DNA of 64,000 nucleotides from Cercis canadensis (taxonomy: Eukaryota; Streptophyta; Magnoliopsida; Fabales; Fabaceae). The notes below the pieces were generated by a model, which was not told the DNA's origin, searched no databases, and was given only the letters and a program-made list of their open reading frames with translations. Shown here in pieces: positions 23,101 through 30,882 of this stretch. Position numbers and translations under genes: made by a program. The stretch is taken from assembly GCA_003255065.1 (NCBI GenBank), contig QAOA01008484.1:43259-107258 (forward strand), in the 5' to 3' direction. The stretch's first letter is position 1. Every line of letters starts with the position of its first letter.

Positions 23101-24881
23101 GAGATGATCATCCTTCTCAATGCTCTGTAAATACACTTGAACAATTTTACTCTAGTCTAAGTAGTTGGGGTCTTTGAGTTTGTGCTTCGTGATTTTTGTC
23201 ATAACAGGAACTACCTCAGCCATGACTGTGGGTTTATTTGCTGCCATGGGTGAAGCAATACACAAAGCAACCAAGCAAGACCACCCAAATAATACGAAAC
23301 CAATCAAAGATGCAAAATTCAGTGGTTATACCACAAAACCACCACACCAGAATATCAAACCAAACCAAACCAATAGCGGAATATCGAACCACCAATCCAG
23401 AATAATCCAAATATCAAACCAGAATTCCCAAACAGCCAAGGAAATACACAAACAGCGGAACACCCAAACAGCCAAAGCAAGACACCCAAAGCAATACACA
23501 AACCAAATCAGAATTCCCAAAATAGAATGAGATCAATAGCCAAAGAAGCCCAAACAGCGGAACAATAGGCAAAATAGGAGAGGGTAGTCACGAAACCAAA
23601 AGATGTCGCCGGAAATGGGATGAAAACGCCGGAGATACACCGGAAATGAGACGAGAACGGCGGCGAGACAAATTGGGGAAGTAGGAGACGTCGGACGTGC
23701 CTTCACGCACCGGCGCGTGGGTCGTAGGGCAGAAGGGTTGACCTGCGCGTGGATCTCACTCGCTGCCGATGGCTGCCGGACTCTTTGGGTTGGCCAGCCG
23801 GTGGCTTCTGAACACACTGAAGGGGGCGGTGAGAGAAGACCTGCACCTTATGTGGGTGCCCTAGACTCACACCCTCACAATCCTTAAGAGCCTGGTTGAA
23901 TTGTTCAAACCAGCTCTGATACCATGTAATCAGAGATGAATGTGATGGGAAAAAGTGTATTTTTCTCATTAATAGGACAGTTATTTATATACAGAGGCTA
24001 ATCCCTATGATCATGCTACAATCCCTATAATTATGCTATATTACCATATTTACATCCTGTAACGGCTATCTAGAGTATTTCCATATTTACATTCTATAAC
24101 AGTTTCTTGTTTTTTTTTTTTTGAAGTTCTTGAACCTAGGGTGAAAAAACTCAATAATTTCTTCAACCACTGATAATACTGCCTTATTTTTTCTAACTGG
24201 ATTGTGCAGTTACACATTGATTTTTACATAACCCCTGCTAACCTTTTTGAGGCCATCTTCATATGTACATTATGTGTCTTTCTTATTTACTAGCTGTAGT
24301 CATGCGCATATATGTGTGAAAGATTTAAAAAGAGTCATATAGACAAATTTATGGAACAATGAAAGAAGAAAAAATAGTAAAGTGTAGGTAGTTATCTATT
24401 TCTTTTGTTTTTGCATCTCATCTATATCCATAACTTCATTGATTTGTTTAACATCAAAATGAGGGAGGATATCCTTAGAATGTGTGTGACACAAATATGT
24501 GGATGGAAAGCTAACCCCTATCTTCTCTTGACTAGTTACATCGATGCATTTGGTTATTCTTTTGGGGAATGGCTTAACGTTTGCAATGAATTTTGCTCAC
24601 TCTTTAGATTCTTCACTTTGATTTCGGGCCCCCTTGCTCTGACTATTTAAGGACTTTCTATCTTTACTGTTATCAGAGAATTACTGGCAAATATAGTATT
24701 TATATAAAATTGTAATAACTTATTGAAATTACGAACTAAAGATTTTATTTATATAATGTTTTATTCAAACATTTCAGGATGCTAGACAAAGACCTGATGC
24801 AAAAACACTGCTGTCTCACCCTTGGATAACAAATTGTAGACGGGCTCTACAGTCATCTCTTCGTCATAGTGGAACATTAAG
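5106..24881 (+). CDS. MAP3KE1 (MAPKKK7-like): MAP3K epsilon-type protein kinase, 5' part (10 coding exons)
   Basis: Serine/threonine kinase of the MAP3K-epsilon family, plant relatives of yeast Cdc7/Cdc15; in Arabidopsis the family is needed for pollen development and acts at the plasma membrane (family knowledge). Exons: 5106-5165, 6854-6988, 9828-9848, 10442-10515, 10623-10713, 10802-10885, 16616-16717, 17631-17762, 17930-18001 and 24778-24881. Together they encode 292 residues with no stop: short N-terminus (1-20), glycine loop GKGAYG (27-32), lysine K49 in VAIK, catalytic HRD (D144), DFG (D162) and APE (E189). Family members are about 1,370 residues with a long C-terminal ARM-like repeat region; that part is not in the window. 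The start is chosen because [20 protein letters not shown] matches the known N-terminus. Introns 6 and 9 hold antisense copia elements, and the gene is cut after exon 10 by a probable assembly join at 26118. Confidence 0.93.
6854..6988 (+). CDS. MAP3KE1 (MAPKKK7-like): MAP3K epsilon exon 2
   Basis: Forty-five codons, residues 21-65: kinase subdomains I-II with GKGAYG and the ATP-binding VAIK lysine. Acceptor CAG at 6851-6853, donor GTATGA at 6989, phase 0 at both ends. Intron 2 (6989-9827) holds a LINE remnant and a SINE-like insertion. Confidence 0.93.
7325..7770 (-). mobile_element. LINE (L1-type) remnant in kinase intron 2
   Basis: On the - strand this reads [19 protein letters not shown] and [17 protein letters not shown], the YLG(V/L)PLGGNP and [10 protein letters not shown] signatures of plant L1-type reverse transcriptases, then, after a jump, a tail with GFSLSDM, a stop and RDWTASLM, which is the usual last segment of plant LINE ORF2. 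The tail runs into an untranslated stretch ending ATTCATCAAAAAAG. The zone between RT and tail is deleted, and frames are broken. It is a 5'-truncated, internally deleted copy antisense to the host gene. Confidence 0.75.
8986..9135 (-). mobile_element. SINE-like retroposon with 11-bp target-site duplication
   Basis: The sequence CAGCTGGTCAA occurs at 8986-8996 and again at 9125-9135. Between them (8997-9124, 128 bp) the + strand starts with twelve T's, so the inserted unit is antisense with an A-tail. Direct repeats of this length flanking an A-tailed short unit are the hallmark of LINE-mediated retroposition. No ORF is present. Clear pol III A and B boxes on the expected strand could not be made out, so a tRNA origin is not shown; a very short LINE or processed-RNA insertion is the alternative. 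Confidence 0.65.
9828..9848 (+). CDS. MAP3KE1 (MAPKKK7-like): MAP3K epsilon exon 3 (21-nt micro-exon)
   Basis: Seven codons, QEIDLLK (residues 66-72), in the alpha-C helix region that carries the glutamate pairing with K49. Acceptor TTTCAG, donor GTACTT. It is too short for ORF-based calls but is required to keep the kinase fold and the frame. Confidence 0.9.
10442..10515 (+). CDS. MAP3KE1 (MAPKKK7-like): MAP3K epsilon exon 4
   Basis: Begins [18 protein letters not shown] and ends inside a glutamate codon (GA then GTAAGT). Kinase subdomains IV-V up to the hinge. Confidence 0.92.
10623..10713 (+). CDS. MAP3KE1 (MAPKKK7-like): MAP3K epsilon exon 5
   Basis: Completes the split glutamate codon and encodes [19 protein letters not shown] onward to VYIAQ (to residue 127), the hinge and alpha-D/E region. 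Introns on either side are short (107 and 88 nt), as is usual in plants. Confidence 0.92.
10802..10885 (+). CDS. MAP3KE1 (MAPKKK7-like): MAP3K epsilon exon 6, followed by a GC-AG intron
   Basis: Residues 128-155, containing the catalytic loop IHRDIKGAN. The exon ends AAA GAG and the intron begins GCAAGC, so the donor is GC and not GT. The next exon starts at GGCCTTGTC, which continues the conserved order exactly; no nearby GT donor keeps the frame as well. Confidence 0.92.
11233..11465 (-). repeat. 3' LTR of copia element 1
   Basis: Starts TGTAAAAATC and ends TTCCAACA on the + strand. The adjacent CTCCCCCTCAAGCTGAGG (11466-11483) is the polypurine tract read on the - strand, which shows that this is the 3' LTR. 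The stop codon of pol overlaps the tract. Confidence 0.92.
11413..11744. other. Near-identical 162-bp repeat around a single N (11575)
   Basis: Positions 11413-11574 and 11583-11744 match except for one base (CAACCAGTGG against CAACTAGTGG). The repeat covers the end of the LTR, the polypurine tract and the end of RNase H, and the N with a few bases lies between. One copy is redundant for the element, so this is most simply two overlapping contig ends left unmerged. Confidence 0.8.
11645..12907 (-). pseudogene. copia element 1 reverse transcriptase and RNase H
   Basis: Three ORFs in series cover the RT palm and RNase [21 protein letters not shown] and [11 protein letters not shown] mark the RT (12713-12907), which ends at a stop after SPRP. 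The next ORF (12440-12700) holds the catalytic box as YVND instead of YVDD, which removes one of the two active-site aspartates. The last ORF (11645-12433) spans the thumb and RNase H with [18 protein letters not shown] and [20 protein letters not shown], ending INIYASA and a stop inside the polypurine tract. Two stops and the D-to-N change make this copy inactive. Confidence 0.88.
12999..13847 (-). pseudogene. copia element 1 integrase C-terminal and linker region
   Basis: Two overlapping frames (13611-13847 and 12999-13547) read the end of the integrase zone ([20 protein letters not shown]), a low-complexity linker rich in T, E, P and Q, and the first part of the RT region ([16 protein letters not shown]). 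At least one frameshift near 13840 separates it from the upstream ORF, and the product is not continuous with the RT. Confidence 0.8.
13673..15421 (-). pseudogene. copia element 1 zinc knuckle, protease and integrase
   Basis: A 582-codon ORF. It opens with the gag zinc knuckle [15 protein letters not shown], where the histidine of CCHC is a glutamine. The protease box reads [11 protein letters not shown], with the active-site glycine replaced by arginine. The integrase zinc domain ([17 protein letters not shown], then CEVCQLAK) and core ([42 protein letters not shown]) are complete with the D,D,E residues. It overlaps gag by an ATG-TGA overlap in another frame, which is a frameshift and not a normal design. 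Despite its length, the changes in knuckle and protease argue against function. Confidence 0.88.
15418..16098 (-). pseudogene. copia element 1 gag, one in-frame stop
   Basis: Starts at ATG 16098 ([12 protein letters not shown]) shortly after the primer site. [16 protein letters not shown] is the conserved copia gag N-terminal motif, and the UBN2 part ([37 protein letters not shown]) follows. One TGA at 15865-15867 interrupts an otherwise open frame down to 15418. Gag would build the virus-like particle; this copy cannot make it whole. Confidence 0.87.
16110..16121 (-). promoter_or_regulatory. Primer binding site of copia element 1
   Basis: On the - strand TGGTATCAGAGC lies directly after the 5' LTR. 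It is complementary to the 3' end of initiator methionine tRNA, the usual primer of plant copia elements. Confidence 0.93.
16122..16354 (-). repeat. 5' LTR of copia element 1
   Basis: Direct repeat of 11233-11465, 233 bp, 7 visible differences. It would carry the element's promoter, firing toward the 5' end of the kinase gene. Confidence 0.92.
16616..16717 (+). CDS. MAP3KE1 (MAPKKK7-like): MAP3K epsilon exon 7
   Basis: Residues 156-189: [11 protein letters not shown] with the DFG motif, then the activation loop [14 protein letters not shown] ending at APE. Acceptor TTTCAG, donor GTATTA. Confidence 0.93.
16800..17000 (+). mobile_element. Short LINE 3'-end insertion in kinase intron 7
   Basis: A 183-bp unit (16809-16991) ends CTAATGAATTTCTTCTTCTA then TC and an A-rich tail (AAAAAAAATAAAATAAAATA), which resembles plant LINE 3' ends. 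It is flanked by TAGAGTACT (16800-16808) and TAGAGTATT (16992-17000), a 9-bp duplication with one mismatch. It is sense with the gene and carries no coding sequence. Confidence 0.5.
17631..17762 (+). CDS. MAP3KE1 (MAPKKK7-like): MAP3K epsilon exon 8
   Basis: Residues 190-233: [20 protein letters not shown] (subdomain IX) to PALFRIVQ. Acceptor TTTCAG, donor GTGTGC. Confidence 0.93.
17930..18001 (+). CDS. MAP3KE1 (MAPKKK7-like): MAP3K epsilon exon 9
   Basis: Residues 234-257, [20 protein letters not shown] to CFKK (subdomain X-XI). Donor GTAAAC opens the 6.8-kb intron 9 with the second copia insertion. Just inside the intron are a poly-T run (about 18070-18092) and a CCCTGT microsatellite (about 18257-18286). 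Confidence 0.92.
18959..19135 (-). repeat. 3' LTR of copia element 2
   Basis: Begins TGTAATCAGAG and ends TTCTATAACA on the + strand; next to the polypurine tract. Confidence 0.92.
19143..21235 (-). pseudogene. copia element 2 reverse transcriptase and RNase H
   Basis: A 333-codon ORF (20234-21235) reads [20 protein letters not shown], a P/S-rich linker, then the RT start [20 protein letters not shown] and [20 protein letters not shown], stopping after YGLKQSP. The next ORF (19421-20203) holds an intact YVDD in [13 protein letters not shown], the thumb ([11 protein letters not shown]) and RNase H start ([19 protein letters not shown]), then shifts frame near 19495. The last ORF (19143-19466) ends RNase H with [14 protein letters not shown] and MINIYAPP, stop next to the polypurine tract. 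One stop and one frameshift break the enzyme although the RT active site is preserved. Confidence 0.88.
21181..22323 (-). pseudogene. copia element 2 protease and integrase
   Basis: ORF 21823-22323 has the protease box [14 protein letters not shown] (D-S-G-A) and the beginning of the integrase zinc domain ([16 protein letters not shown]) before a stop. ORF 21487-21702 gives the integrase core first aspartate region ([19 protein letters not shown]) and second aspartate ([10 protein letters not shown]). ORF 21181-21387 continues after NGVVE with a stop just behind the catalytic glutamate, then [13 protein letters not shown]. At least four stops split the region, so it is dead, but all catalytic residues can still be seen. 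Confidence 0.85.
22352..23247 (-). pseudogene. copia element 2 gag
   Basis: The likely start is ATG at 23247, the first after the leader ([19 protein letters not shown]), but a TAG near 23157 and a frameshift near 23060 separate it from the 228-codon ORF 22352-23038. That ORF has the UBN2 gag pattern ([54 protein letters not shown]) and a damaged zinc knuckle, [16 protein letters not shown], in which the second cysteine is arginine. Confidence 0.85.
23248..23912 (-). other. copia element 2 leader, CCAAA-rich low complexity
   Basis: Untranslated leader between gag and the primer site. The part at about 23330-23520 is built from repeated AAACCA/CCCAAA/AACAGC words on the + strand; the ORFs seen there are low-complexity artefacts. 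The remainder (23580-23900) is GC-richer and has no supported gene. Confidence 0.6.
23913..23924 (-). promoter_or_regulatory. Primer binding site of copia element 2
   Basis: TGGTATCAGAGC on the - strand directly next to the 5' LTR, matching initiator methionine tRNA. Confidence 0.92.
23925..24101 (-). repeat. 5' LTR of copia element 2
   Basis: Direct repeat of 18959-19135, 177 bp, about 6 differences. Confidence 0.92.
24778..24881 (+). CDS. MAP3KE1 (MAPKKK7-like): MAP3K epsilon exon 10 (last one in the window)
   Basis: Residues 258-292, [16 protein letters not shown] onward, the end of the kinase domain, closing inside an arginine codon (AG then GTAGAT). No following exon with the expected continuation is found before the N at 26118 or after it. 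Confidence 0.92.
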
Positions 24882-25615
24882 GTAGATAGCTTGAGATCTT
24901 ACTACTCTGTCACTATGGTATTTCTTGTGGTGCAAATCTAGTTATCTAAGTGTTTTCTTTAATTTTGTGGTCCATGGAATTGTTTACATCACTACTTTAT
25001 ATGCATTGTGATGATGAGATGCACTTGATATTCTGGTTGGTCATCATTTAAAATTTGTCTGAAACCATGCATATACATGGACATTTCTTTTATTCACTTT
25101 CCTTGAGCCTGAAACCCTCTTGGCCTTCCATGATCCTGACAATTAGCTATATGAATCTGCCTTTAAGAAATCTAGTATTTCATGTTTGTATAAACTATTT
25201 CTTGTGCAGATAAAATTATCATTATTTTTTGGTCTAGAAAAAAGCTCTTTCGGACTTTGGAGATTCATAAAAAATTTTGGCTTTAAAAAAATCAGAAAAA
25301 GAGAATTTTTTCTGCACCTTCTCCCCAAAAGTAATTCAGAAAAACAAAAAAGTACTTTTGTTTGCAGAAAAAGGAGGTTCTCTGCAAACTCTATATTGAG
25401 ATGTCCAAATGAAATCTTATTATTTTGGAGTTTTTGATATGCAAAACACTAGGCATATATTTTCTGTGATAAGTCTTCAGCCCATCACTTGGAAATGCCA
25501 ACCACCATGGCTGCAATTGTAGTCAATTCATCCCACATAATTTAAGTATGAAACTAGATTTTATCTTTGTATCACTATTTCCCTGAGGCAGAAAAACCAA
25601 AAGTTTGATGGCCAA

Positions 25616-26117
25616 TGTAGAAATTCTGTATTGGCTTCCTTACCTAAATGGTGAAGGAGCTGTGAATTTATAGGGATTTGATACAGCCAATCAATCCCTC
25701 AAAATCAGAAATAGCCTAATCTAGGAAATTACAAATAAATACAGCTTAATCTAAGGGATTTACAGCTATCCTATTAAATGAGCTATATATGGAAAGTCAA
25801 TCATTCTCCTTGATTGTCAATCCTGATTCAATCCCATAACTTCCGGGATTCCAACACTCCCCCTCAAGCTGAGGCATAGATATTAATCATGCCCAGCTTG
25901 CTTGTTAGTGCATTAAACCGAGGCTTAGGAAGACTCTTGGTAAGCACATCTGCAACTTGTTGTGCTGTGGGCAGGTACCGTAGATTAATAGTACCATTGT
26001 CTATCTTTTCTTTGATGAAGTGTCTGTCTATCTCCACATGCTTAGTTCTATCATGATGGACAGGATTGTGAGCAATACTCACAGCAGCTTTGTTGTCACA
26101 GTAGAGCTTTATAGGCA
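25616..26117 (-). mobile_element. copia element 3, 3' half only (same family as element 1)
   Basis: A 241-bp LTR (25616-25856, TGTAGAAATT to TTCCAACA), polypurine tract (25857-25874), and the end of RNase H on the - strand (25864-26117; [20 protein letters not shown] to MINIYASA) almost the same as that of element 1. The element stops abruptly at the N at 26118; its other LTR, gag and the rest of pol are absent from the window. The 5 bp before it are GCCAA, which predicts the duplication to look for at the true far end. Confidence 0.85.
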
Positions 26118-26118
26118 N
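26118..26118. other. Single N, probable misjoined scaffold point
   Basis: Left of the base is RNase H of copia element 3; right of it is a poly-A start and unrelated AT-rich DNA. Neither the rest of the copia element nor the rest of the kinase gene follows. Confidence 0.7.
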
Positions 26119-27395
26119 AAAAAAAAATTAACTATTACAATTAAATAATAATTAAAATTTTAACGCACCTTGTAGAATATTGCTTCACAAACTTTGAACA
26201 GAACCTTAGACAAGCACTTTTATCCTCAAAATTGAAATCTGAAAACGACTGAATGCCTTTGCTGATCGCTCAAGACTCTCTAACTTGATGTTCTCTCAAT
26301 TTTTTCTCGGCACAAATGAACTCTTCACAGAGGTCGGGTTATATAGTATTCAGACACGCCATGGGCCCCGGACACGCCATTACTCAGAAAACAAATCGTG
26401 TATGCCATGTGGCGGCTTCTGTTCGGACGTGCCATGAGAGTAGCGGCGTGTTCCTTCGCAACACGCCACTACTCAGTTTTTTCACTGCCACGGATTACTT
26501 TTTCACTGACACGGGGCCCACAAGCCAACAGGGATGGTGAGATTTTGTCTCATTCGGACACGCCGTGAGCCTCACGGCGTGTCCGGTGGGCCCCACGCAT
26601 CCGAAAAAGTTTTATTTTTATTTATTTTTATTTTTGAATTTTAAAAAAGTGTAATATTTGTGTAAATAGTTTGAAAGTTGTAATATTTGTGTAAATATTT
26701 TTGCTAATTGTAATAATTCTGTCAAAACGCCGAGGTATCACCTTAAAAAAAATTTAAGTGATTATAATAAAAATAAAAATAAACCTTCTCTCTCTACCTT
26801 CTCTTTCATCGGTCTCTTCCCATTTCTTCTCCATTCTGTGCTGGATCCCTTTTTCACTCTTTGTTTCTGAATCCCCTTCCTTCCCATACACTACTAATGA
26901 TGGAGCATTGTCAAAGTTATCCCTGGGCGAAGAGAGAATAGAGAAGTGAAGATGCTGCTCTCCGACTTCAATAGTAAATTAATTATGAGCCTATGGCAAC
27001 AACTAGATTGACCCATGAAGCATTGGATACAGCTCTGAAAGAAGCATTTCAACAGAAGATTCATACGTTGTGATATCACTTTTAAGTTCTTACGAAAATT
27101 TGAAGTTCTGGTGTACTAAATTGATGGGTTTTTGTTGGCTTTAATTCTCTGCATTATTCCTTAAATTTTAGCTTTAGGATAAAGCTTTTATCTATGAAAG
27201 AACTGTGTTTGCAAGTTGTTGAAGGAAAAAGTTAGTGATTGAGTGAGAATGGGTAAGAGGAAGATAGTGGCTCTCAGTGAATGGAAAGAGTGTGTCCGTG
27301 GAATGAGGTCCGATATAGTGATACTATTAGATATAAAATTATTCTTAGGCTTTCGCCTAACAGTTTAAGTTTTTAAGTTAAATTGGTTTTTGACA
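26119..27395. other. Non-coding region with GC-rich palindromes and an LTR-like end
   Basis: A GC-rich island at about 26330-26600 repeats the words GACACGCC and GGCGTGT and includes a perfect 15-bp inverted repeat with a 1-nt loop at 26555-26585 (CGGACACGCCGTGAG and its complement). Further right, the stretch near 27340-27395 (CTTTCGCCTAACAGTTTAAG, later GACA) resembles the end of a plant copia LTR. No gene is supported; the short ORFs are random. Confidence 0.5.
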
Positions 27396-27407
27396 TAGTA
27401 TCAGAAC
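27396..27407 (+). promoter_or_regulatory. Degenerate copia primer binding site
   Basis: TAGTATCAGAAC follows GACA directly and differs at two positions from the initiator-tRNA primer site TGGTATCAGAGC. It marks an old decayed copia 5' end on the + strand. Confidence 0.5.
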
Positions 27408-27458
27408 TTCTTTGAAATTTCATGTCTCCTTTCATTAACTTGTGCTAGTAAAAGCAAT

Positions 27459-27928
27459 GGCAGATCCAAAAATTTCAACTAGTGGGGGCAAAAAATAGAT
27501 TATAAATATTTTTACTAAAAGAAAATATTATAAACATGCATAAGTGATAAAACAACAATATGAAATACACAATATATAATGTGGTTCGATTTCAATGTGA
27601 AACCTACATCCACATGTAAAAAAACAATTCACTAAGCAAAAAATAGGAAATTACAACCAAATCTTCAATTACACCCAATGTCTTTCACACAAAATATATA
27701 ATCTCATGACAAAAAAATATAAAATATCTCAGTTTTTATAAATTATAATTGCTCAAGAGTGGTGCCAAAAAAAAAGGGACTTTTGATTTCTATCTAAAAA
27801 AAATTTATGTACAGCTGGCTAAAGGAGTAACATCGTGGTGGGGACTTGGCCCATATGAGGGCAGCTTCCAAATTTTCGTGGGGGAAAAAAAATTATTTTG
27901 TCCCCACACTCATATACATAGATTTGCC
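27459..27928. mobile_element. Candidate inverted-repeat (MITE-like) element, 470 bp
   Basis: The left end GGCAGATCC...GTGGGGGCAAAA and the complement of the right end GGCAAATCT...GTGTGGGGACAAAA form imperfect terminal inverted repeats of about 35 bp. No coding sequence and no clear target duplication was found, so the class is unknown. Confidence 0.35.
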
Positions 27929-29732
27929 TCTGAAGGGAGGACTAATTTAGTAGATTAAATAATTATTTGATGACTAAAATAATACTAAAAATAAATCTAT
28001 GGACTACAATGACATTTAACAAATAATTCAAAAATAAAAATGGTATTTTTACTCTTTCTTTTTTCATGAGATAGAGAGTCATTGCTCATGATTTAAAAAC
28101 CAAACCAGAGGCTGAACCGGTGTGGCTGTGGAAGACCAATTGGACCGGTTGATCTGAAAAGTTATATTAAATATTGTAAAAAGTCTAATTTACCATCAAT
28201 TGTTTCCCCTCCGCCCCACCGCAAACTTTTAAATTGTATTAAAAAAAATCTCAATTGCAAACAAACATCCATTTTTTGGGCAAAATAGGTCACGTGCACT
28301 GCACATGTAAGTCTTCTCCTCCAAAACACATTTCTTCAACTATTCTTGTGGCTCTACTATCTTTTTCGACAATTTTTTTAAAAAACTGTGTGTTCAATTT
28401 TTGCCAAAAAAAATAAAGTTTGGCACATTTACCCATATCATATCATTTTTGTATTTTATAAGAAATTATGTATTCTATCATCTACTGAATAATTCAATTT
28501 TTTAAGACTTTTGCAACAATAACAAATTCATTAGGGAACCAACCAAATGGGGTAGTAGGGCTACCCCACAATTGGTGAATGTAGGATCGTAATCACCTAA
28601 TAAATGAGACCATACAAAGGAAAACATAATATTTTTTCTTTTTTAAAATTTAATATTTATAAATTCTTCTATAAGTCTTTAGGGGATTTTAGAACATTGA
28701 ATAGTATTTTGGGTTTCATTATGTTATGTTTTTCATTTTAAAAGTATTTGTTTTAAAAAATTGTTAATAGTATGAAATTTGACTCAAATTTTATTAGCAT
28801 TAATTCTTGATGTTGAAATATTACGTAGGTTTCTTTGATGTTTTTCTTGTATATGGTGCCTAAATCTATTATGTAATTTTTGTGTGCCACATAGACATAG
28901 TTAAAGTTGATTATATAGTCAAAGCAATGATGCTCTAGGGTCTATGCGATGTTTTCTTTTATTTTTACAAGGGCATAGTATGGCTTTTGGGTACCGTAGA
29001 ATTATCCAAATATTAAATAGTCCCACAACAAATTTGATTTTTTTAGAAATGTTACTTATACACCATAATTATATATCATTTCATACCACAGTGACCTCTA
29101 ATTGGATTTGAGCTATTTAGAGAAAAAAAAATTAGTGAGTTCAGTTAAAATTGTAAGGTGATTTGCAAGTTTGACATAGAATAATATGAAATTGTTATGT
29201 CTCAATAATAAAACTCAAAACTATTTATTTTTTAATGCAACAAGTATTTATACAATTATAGTGCTATTTTCTACTCATAATTAATAGAAAAGCTTTGAGA
29301 AAATTATTCTTAAGTTCAGAAACTTAAAGAAAAAAGACAATTACATGTGAAATAAAATGGAGTTCTAAGCAAGTGCATGATATATATAGAGTGAGATGAT
29401 CAACATACACTATAATGATATGTGATTATTATATATATATATATAGTTATTCCAATTATATTTGAACATGATCATCATATACTAAACAAAATAACTATAT
29501 ATTTTATACATGATAACAACTACATATATAAATAGAATAATCATATAACATCGATGAATATTTTTAGTAATTTTATGCCATGTGGAAGGCACTAGCTTGG
29601 AAGTCCATTTTATTTCACGCTTAAGTGTCATTTTATTTAAGGTCCCGAGCCTCAAAGGGGAATAAACTCAATATCTTTTAATTTATTAGCTTAATTGTTT
29701 CCTAATTGGCTAAAGGTTATTATAGTCACTTT
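27929..29732. other. AT-rich region, no gene seen
   Basis: Mostly A/T runs with TA microsatellite at about 29431-29445. The stretch near 29410-29600 resembles in reverse complement the sequence at about 18780-18950 of kinase intron 9, which suggests a shared old repeat. No ORF of note. Confidence 0.45.
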
Positions 29733-29917
29733 GGGTCTATTTGATTTCTGTTTTTGAAAACAAAAAAACGTGTTTAATAGACTGTTTTTGTTTACATGTT
29801 TTGAAAACTTCTTCTCACAAAATTATTCTAAAAACAAAAAAACAAAAACAAGAGATGATTGTTTTCAAAAACTGTTTCTAAAAATTGAAAAAAAAAAAAA
29901 TACTTTCAAACACACCC
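29733..29917. mobile_element. Candidate small MITE, 185 bp
   Basis: Outer ends GGGTCTATTTGA and, as complement of the right end, GGGTGTGTTTGA, plus the inner word TTTTTGAAAACAA in both arms. Non-coding; no convincing target duplication. Confidence 0.35.
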
Positions 29918-29927
29918 TTTTATTTTT

Positions 29928-30237
29928 GAGATAATTATTTTGAAGTCACTCAAATTAATAATAATTTTAAGTAGGTCATGAAAAAATAAAAAAAAAATTA
30001 ATTAGATCTGACTTATTGTTTAGTTTTCAAATTTGTCCTTTGGTGATAAATTGTTATTGCATATTGACCAATGGTCAAGTCCTGTTTTCTTAATGGTGAT
30101 CAGATATTGACTACAGGTCAATTTATGTTTCTCAATGGTAATCATGAAAGAAATTTGAAAAATTTAACAATAATTGTCATTTTAAGTGATTAGCTAAAAT
30201 TTATTATTAATTTAAATAACTTTAAAATAATTATCTC
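29928..30237. mobile_element. MITE-like element with long terminal inverted repeats
   Basis: The first 57 bases (GAGATAATTATTTTGAAGTC and on) match the complement of the last 57 (GAGATAATTATTTTAAAGTT and on) at most positions, so the unit can fold into one long hairpin. About 310 bp, no ORF. A target duplication could not be defined because both flanks are T-rich. Confidence 0.55.
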
Positions 30238-30525
30238 TTCATTTTGTCTTGTGACTAAAAATTATGGTTGTTGTAAAATGTGAGCCAAATTAAAGAAGCC
30301 CTTTAAATCTTATTATCTTAATGACTTCACACCGCACAAAACGGGGCATGTAGTACAGTGCACTTGCATGGGTAATTGACTTCAAAAATGTAGTTTAAAA
30401 ATCTAACTGGATAATTTCTTGTGTGTCGCACAAGGACAAACATCGTTTGACATTTAAAATTAGTTTTTGATTGTACCATTAATCATTAAATCAAAGCCCA
30501 AAATCAATTAGCAAGAAGAGGAAAG

Positions 30526-30882
30526 TGACGATACCTGAGTTCTGGGTCGATTATATCCTGAAGGTCGAGCAATCTCCTAGGTCAGGTGGATCCGAGCTAA
30601 CCTGAAGTAGATAGACTTAGCCGGATTTGTATTTTCGGACTCCGACGATCAAATTAGTTTAGTCGGAGCTTGATAATATGAATTAAGTTCTTTGGAATCT
30701 TTTCTGAAGACCCCCTTACCTTTGTTATGTGGGCTATTTACAGGAAACGGAGAACTAGGAGTTTGGCGGGTTATTGGGGATTTGAGATGGGTCGGGTCAA
30801 GGCTTACTGGGTTCCTAGTTAAATGGCCCATTAGTCTATTGGGCCTTTAAGCATAATGGGCCTGAAAGAGTGGACCACTACA
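30526..30882 (-). repeat. 3' LTR of the Tat element
   Basis: Begins TGACGATACCTGAG and ends GACCACTACA on the + strand. The C-rich CTTGCCCCCCAAAGC (30883-30897) next to it is the polypurine tract on the - strand. Confidence 0.9.

Larger units (their letters stand above)
18959..24101 (-). mobile_element. Full-length Ty1/copia element 2 in kinase intron 9
   Basis: Short 177-bp LTRs (18959-19135, 23925-24101), primer site for initiator methionine tRNA (23913-23924), polypurine tract CTCCCCCTCAAGGTGG (19136-19151) and gag-PR-IN-RT-RH on the - strand. Flanks are GTTTT (18954-18958) and GTTTC (24102-24106), a 5-bp duplication with one mismatch. LTRs differ at about 6 of 177 positions. It belongs to a different family from element 1 (different LTR, different gag) but also lies antisense in an intron of the same gene. 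Confidence 0.92.

Noticed and set aside
23165-23530. 121-residue Q/N/K-rich ORF on the + strand
   Set aside because: Antisense to the copia leader and built from repeated AAACCA words.
25143-25437. Possible exon 11 of the kinase
   Set aside because: The ORFs do not continue the conserved sequence after the kinase domain, and no acceptor leads into a suitable frame.
26894-27079. Coding-like stretch reading THEALDTALKEAFQQKIHT on the + strand
   Set aside because: Very short, interrupted by stops on both sides, and not recognised; could be a decayed exon but not supportable.
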